From positions 1 to 8,149 of the forward strand of contig JACVJB010000027.1 of assembly GCA_015711775.1 (NCBI GenBank): a stretch of 8,149 nt of DNA, written 5' to 3'. This DNA is from Actinomycetota bacterium (GTDB lineage Bacteria; Actinomycetota; Humimicrobiia; Humimicrobiales; Humimicrobiaceae). Both the position numbers and the translations under genes were made by a program. Every line of letters starts with the position of its first letter. The stretch's first letter is position 1. Shown piece by piece: positions 7,343-8,149 of this stretch. The notes under the pieces are model-generated. The model saw only the letters and a list, made by a program, of their open reading frames with translations, was not told where the DNA came from and made no database searches.

Positions 7343-7837
7343 TTATACTTTCAGTTTCTTTTTTGTGTAATTAATATAACCGCCGGCTGATATAATTTCC
7401 TGTATAAACGGCGGTACAGGATTAATTGCAAATTCCTTTCCGCTTGTAATATTCTTTATAATGCCTCTGTCAAGATCGGCTTCCACTTCATCTCCGTCAT
7501 TTATATTTTGGGCGGCTTCAGGGCATGGTATGACTGCAAGGCCGATGTTTACGGCATTGCGGAAAAAAATCCTTGCAAAGGTTTTTGCAATTATAAGCGC
7601 TGCACCGCTCGCCTTAATTGAAACCGGGGCATGTTCCCTTGAAGAACCGCAGCCGAAATTATCCCCTGCAACAATTATTTTTCTTTCTTTTATTTTTTTA
7701 GAAAAATTCTCGTCAAGATCTTCAAAGCAGTGACTGGCCAGTTCTGACTCATCAGTTGTGTTTAAATACCTTGCAGGAATTATCACATCGGTATCCACAT
7801 TATTTCCATATTTTATTGCCCTGTCTTTAATTATCAT
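7343..7837 (-). CDS. leuD: 3-isopropylmalate dehydratase small subunit
   Basis: Swivelling-domain subunit of isopropylmalate isomerase. With LeuC it converts 2-isopropylmalate to 3-isopropylmalate, and in organisms with CimA also (R)-citramalate to 3-methylmalate. The 164-residue length is that of the short type-2 (archaeal/thermophile-like) LeuD, rather than the roughly 200-residue enterobacterial form. Motifs: NVDTDVIIPARYLNT (13-27), whose YLNT loop is in the position that governs substrate choice among isopropylmalate, citramalate and homoaconitate isomerases; and the family signature GDNFGCGSSREHAP (58-71). The start is secure: the ATG abuts the leuC TAA with no gap, and GGAGG lies 8 bases upstream inside the leuC 3' end, which implies translational coupling and equal subunit output. 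Homoaconitase small subunit is a possible paralogue, but the neighbouring cimA favours a branched-chain amino acid role. Confidence 0.95.
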   Translation of the reverse strand: MIIKDRAIKYGNNVDTDVIIPARYLNTTDESELASHCFEDLDENFSKKIKERKIIVAGDNFGCGSSREHAPVSIKASGAALIIAKTFARIFFRNAVNIGLAVIPCPEAAQNINDGDEVEADLDRGIIKNITSGKEFAINPVPPFIQEIISAGGYINYTKKKLKV

Positions 7838-8149
7838 TTAATTTACCTCCTCTGGTGTTGCGATCCTACCCATTATAGCGCTTGCAGCTGCAACCGCCGG
7901 ACCGCTTAAATAAACCTCGCTTTTAGGATGGCCCATTCTTCCTACAAAATTCCTGTTTGTTGTGGATACTGACCGTTCGCCTTCTGCCAGTATTCCCATA
8001 TGCCCCCCCAGACAGGGACCGCATGTTGGTGTGCTTACCACGCAGCCGGACTCAATAAATGTCTTTATATAGCCTTTCTGCATTGCTTCAAGATATATTT
8101 TCTGGGTTGCAGGAATTATAATTGTCCTGACATACGGGGCCACTTTCTT
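7838..8149 (-). CDS. leuC: 3-isopropylmalate dehydratase large subunit (C-terminal part)
   Basis: Last 103 codons of the aconitase-superfamily catalytic subunit; the frame stays open to the right edge, so the true start lies outside. A GTG at 8143 is not a real start, since the two codons before it (Lys-Lys) continue the frame and the full protein is about 420 residues. [18 protein letters not shown] contains C43 and C46 of the visible part, two of the three cysteines that hold the [4Fe-4S] cluster. It is followed by the substrate-binding [23 protein letters not shown]. The cluster makes the enzyme oxygen-sensitive. The wording fits the shorter LeuC type that pairs with the separate type-2 LeuD encoded immediately downstream. 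The AGAGGAGGT ribosome binding site of leuD overlaps its final codons. Confidence 0.96.
   Translation of the reverse strand, partial: KKVAPYVRTIIIPATQKIYLEAMQKGYIKTFIESGCVVSTPTCGPCLGGHMGILAEGERSVSTTNRNFVGRMGHPKSEVYLSGPAVAAASAIMGRIATPEEVN
7843..7851 (-). promoter_or_regulatory. leuD ribosome binding site inside the leuC 3' end
   Basis: On the minus strand AGAGGAGGT, near the consensus Shine-Dalgarno, overlaps the codons for the last residues of LeuC (PEEVN). The spacing from GGAGG to the leuD ATG is 8 bases, and the leuC TAA directly precedes that ATG. Ribosomes finishing leuC can thus restart on leuD. Confidence 0.8.

Noticed and set aside
8141..8143. GTG as the leuC start codon
   Set aside because: The frame is open upstream to the window edge and the visible 103 residues match only the C-terminal quarter of LeuC.
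1..8149. CRISPR array, tRNA, rRNA, insertion sequence or toxin-antitoxin pair
   Set aside because: No regularly spaced repeats, cloverleaf-like stretches, rRNA-like conserved blocks, transposase or paired small genes were seen; intergenic space totals about 500 bases.

Overview
The window is an AT-rich bacterial chromosome segment with short intergenic gaps. Codon use favours AGA/AGG and ATA. It carries six protein genes, two of them cut by the window edges. I see no rRNA, tRNA, CRISPR array, insertion sequence or phage gene. The gene set suggests an anaerobic or facultative bacterium that makes its own branched-chain amino acids: a DnaE-type replicative polymerase, the nickel-pincer cofactor protein LarB, a citramalate synthase, and the oxygen-sensitive two-subunit isopropylmalate isomerase. 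The sequence does not fix the phylum.

Layout, left to right. Positions 1-3277 (minus) hold almost all of dnaE, the DNA polymerase III alpha subunit, with its 3' end beyond the left edge. A 194-base gap (3278-3471) carries a good sigma70-like promoter for dnaE and a leader stem-loop. Positions 3472-4251 (minus) are larB. The 230-base divergent gap 4252-4481 carries an extended -10 promoter for larB, a perfect 7-bp dyad, and a weak promoter plus a strong ribosome binding site for the plus-strand gene. Positions 4482-5609 (plus) encode an exported 375-residue protein of unknown function, with a signal segment, an acidic low-complexity linker, an Ig/cadherin-like region and a beta-rich C-terminal domain. 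It converges, with a 19-base gap, on a leftward amino-acid operon: leuC (3' end, 7838-8149), leuD (7343-7837) and cimA (5629-7242, or 7278).

The operon makes biochemical sense. CimA condenses pyruvate and acetyl-CoA to (R)-citramalate, and LeuCD isomerises citramalate as well as 2-isopropylmalate. One isomerase can therefore serve both isoleucine synthesis (threonine-independent) and leucine synthesis. leuC and leuD are translationally coupled, with stop and start codons abutting. leuD and cimA are separated by a short interspersed-repeat-like hairpin that may act as an internal terminator and also blurs the cimA start. No strongly novel system stands out. The points most worth a second look are the exported protein beside larB, the repeat-like element before cimA, and the structured dnaE leader.
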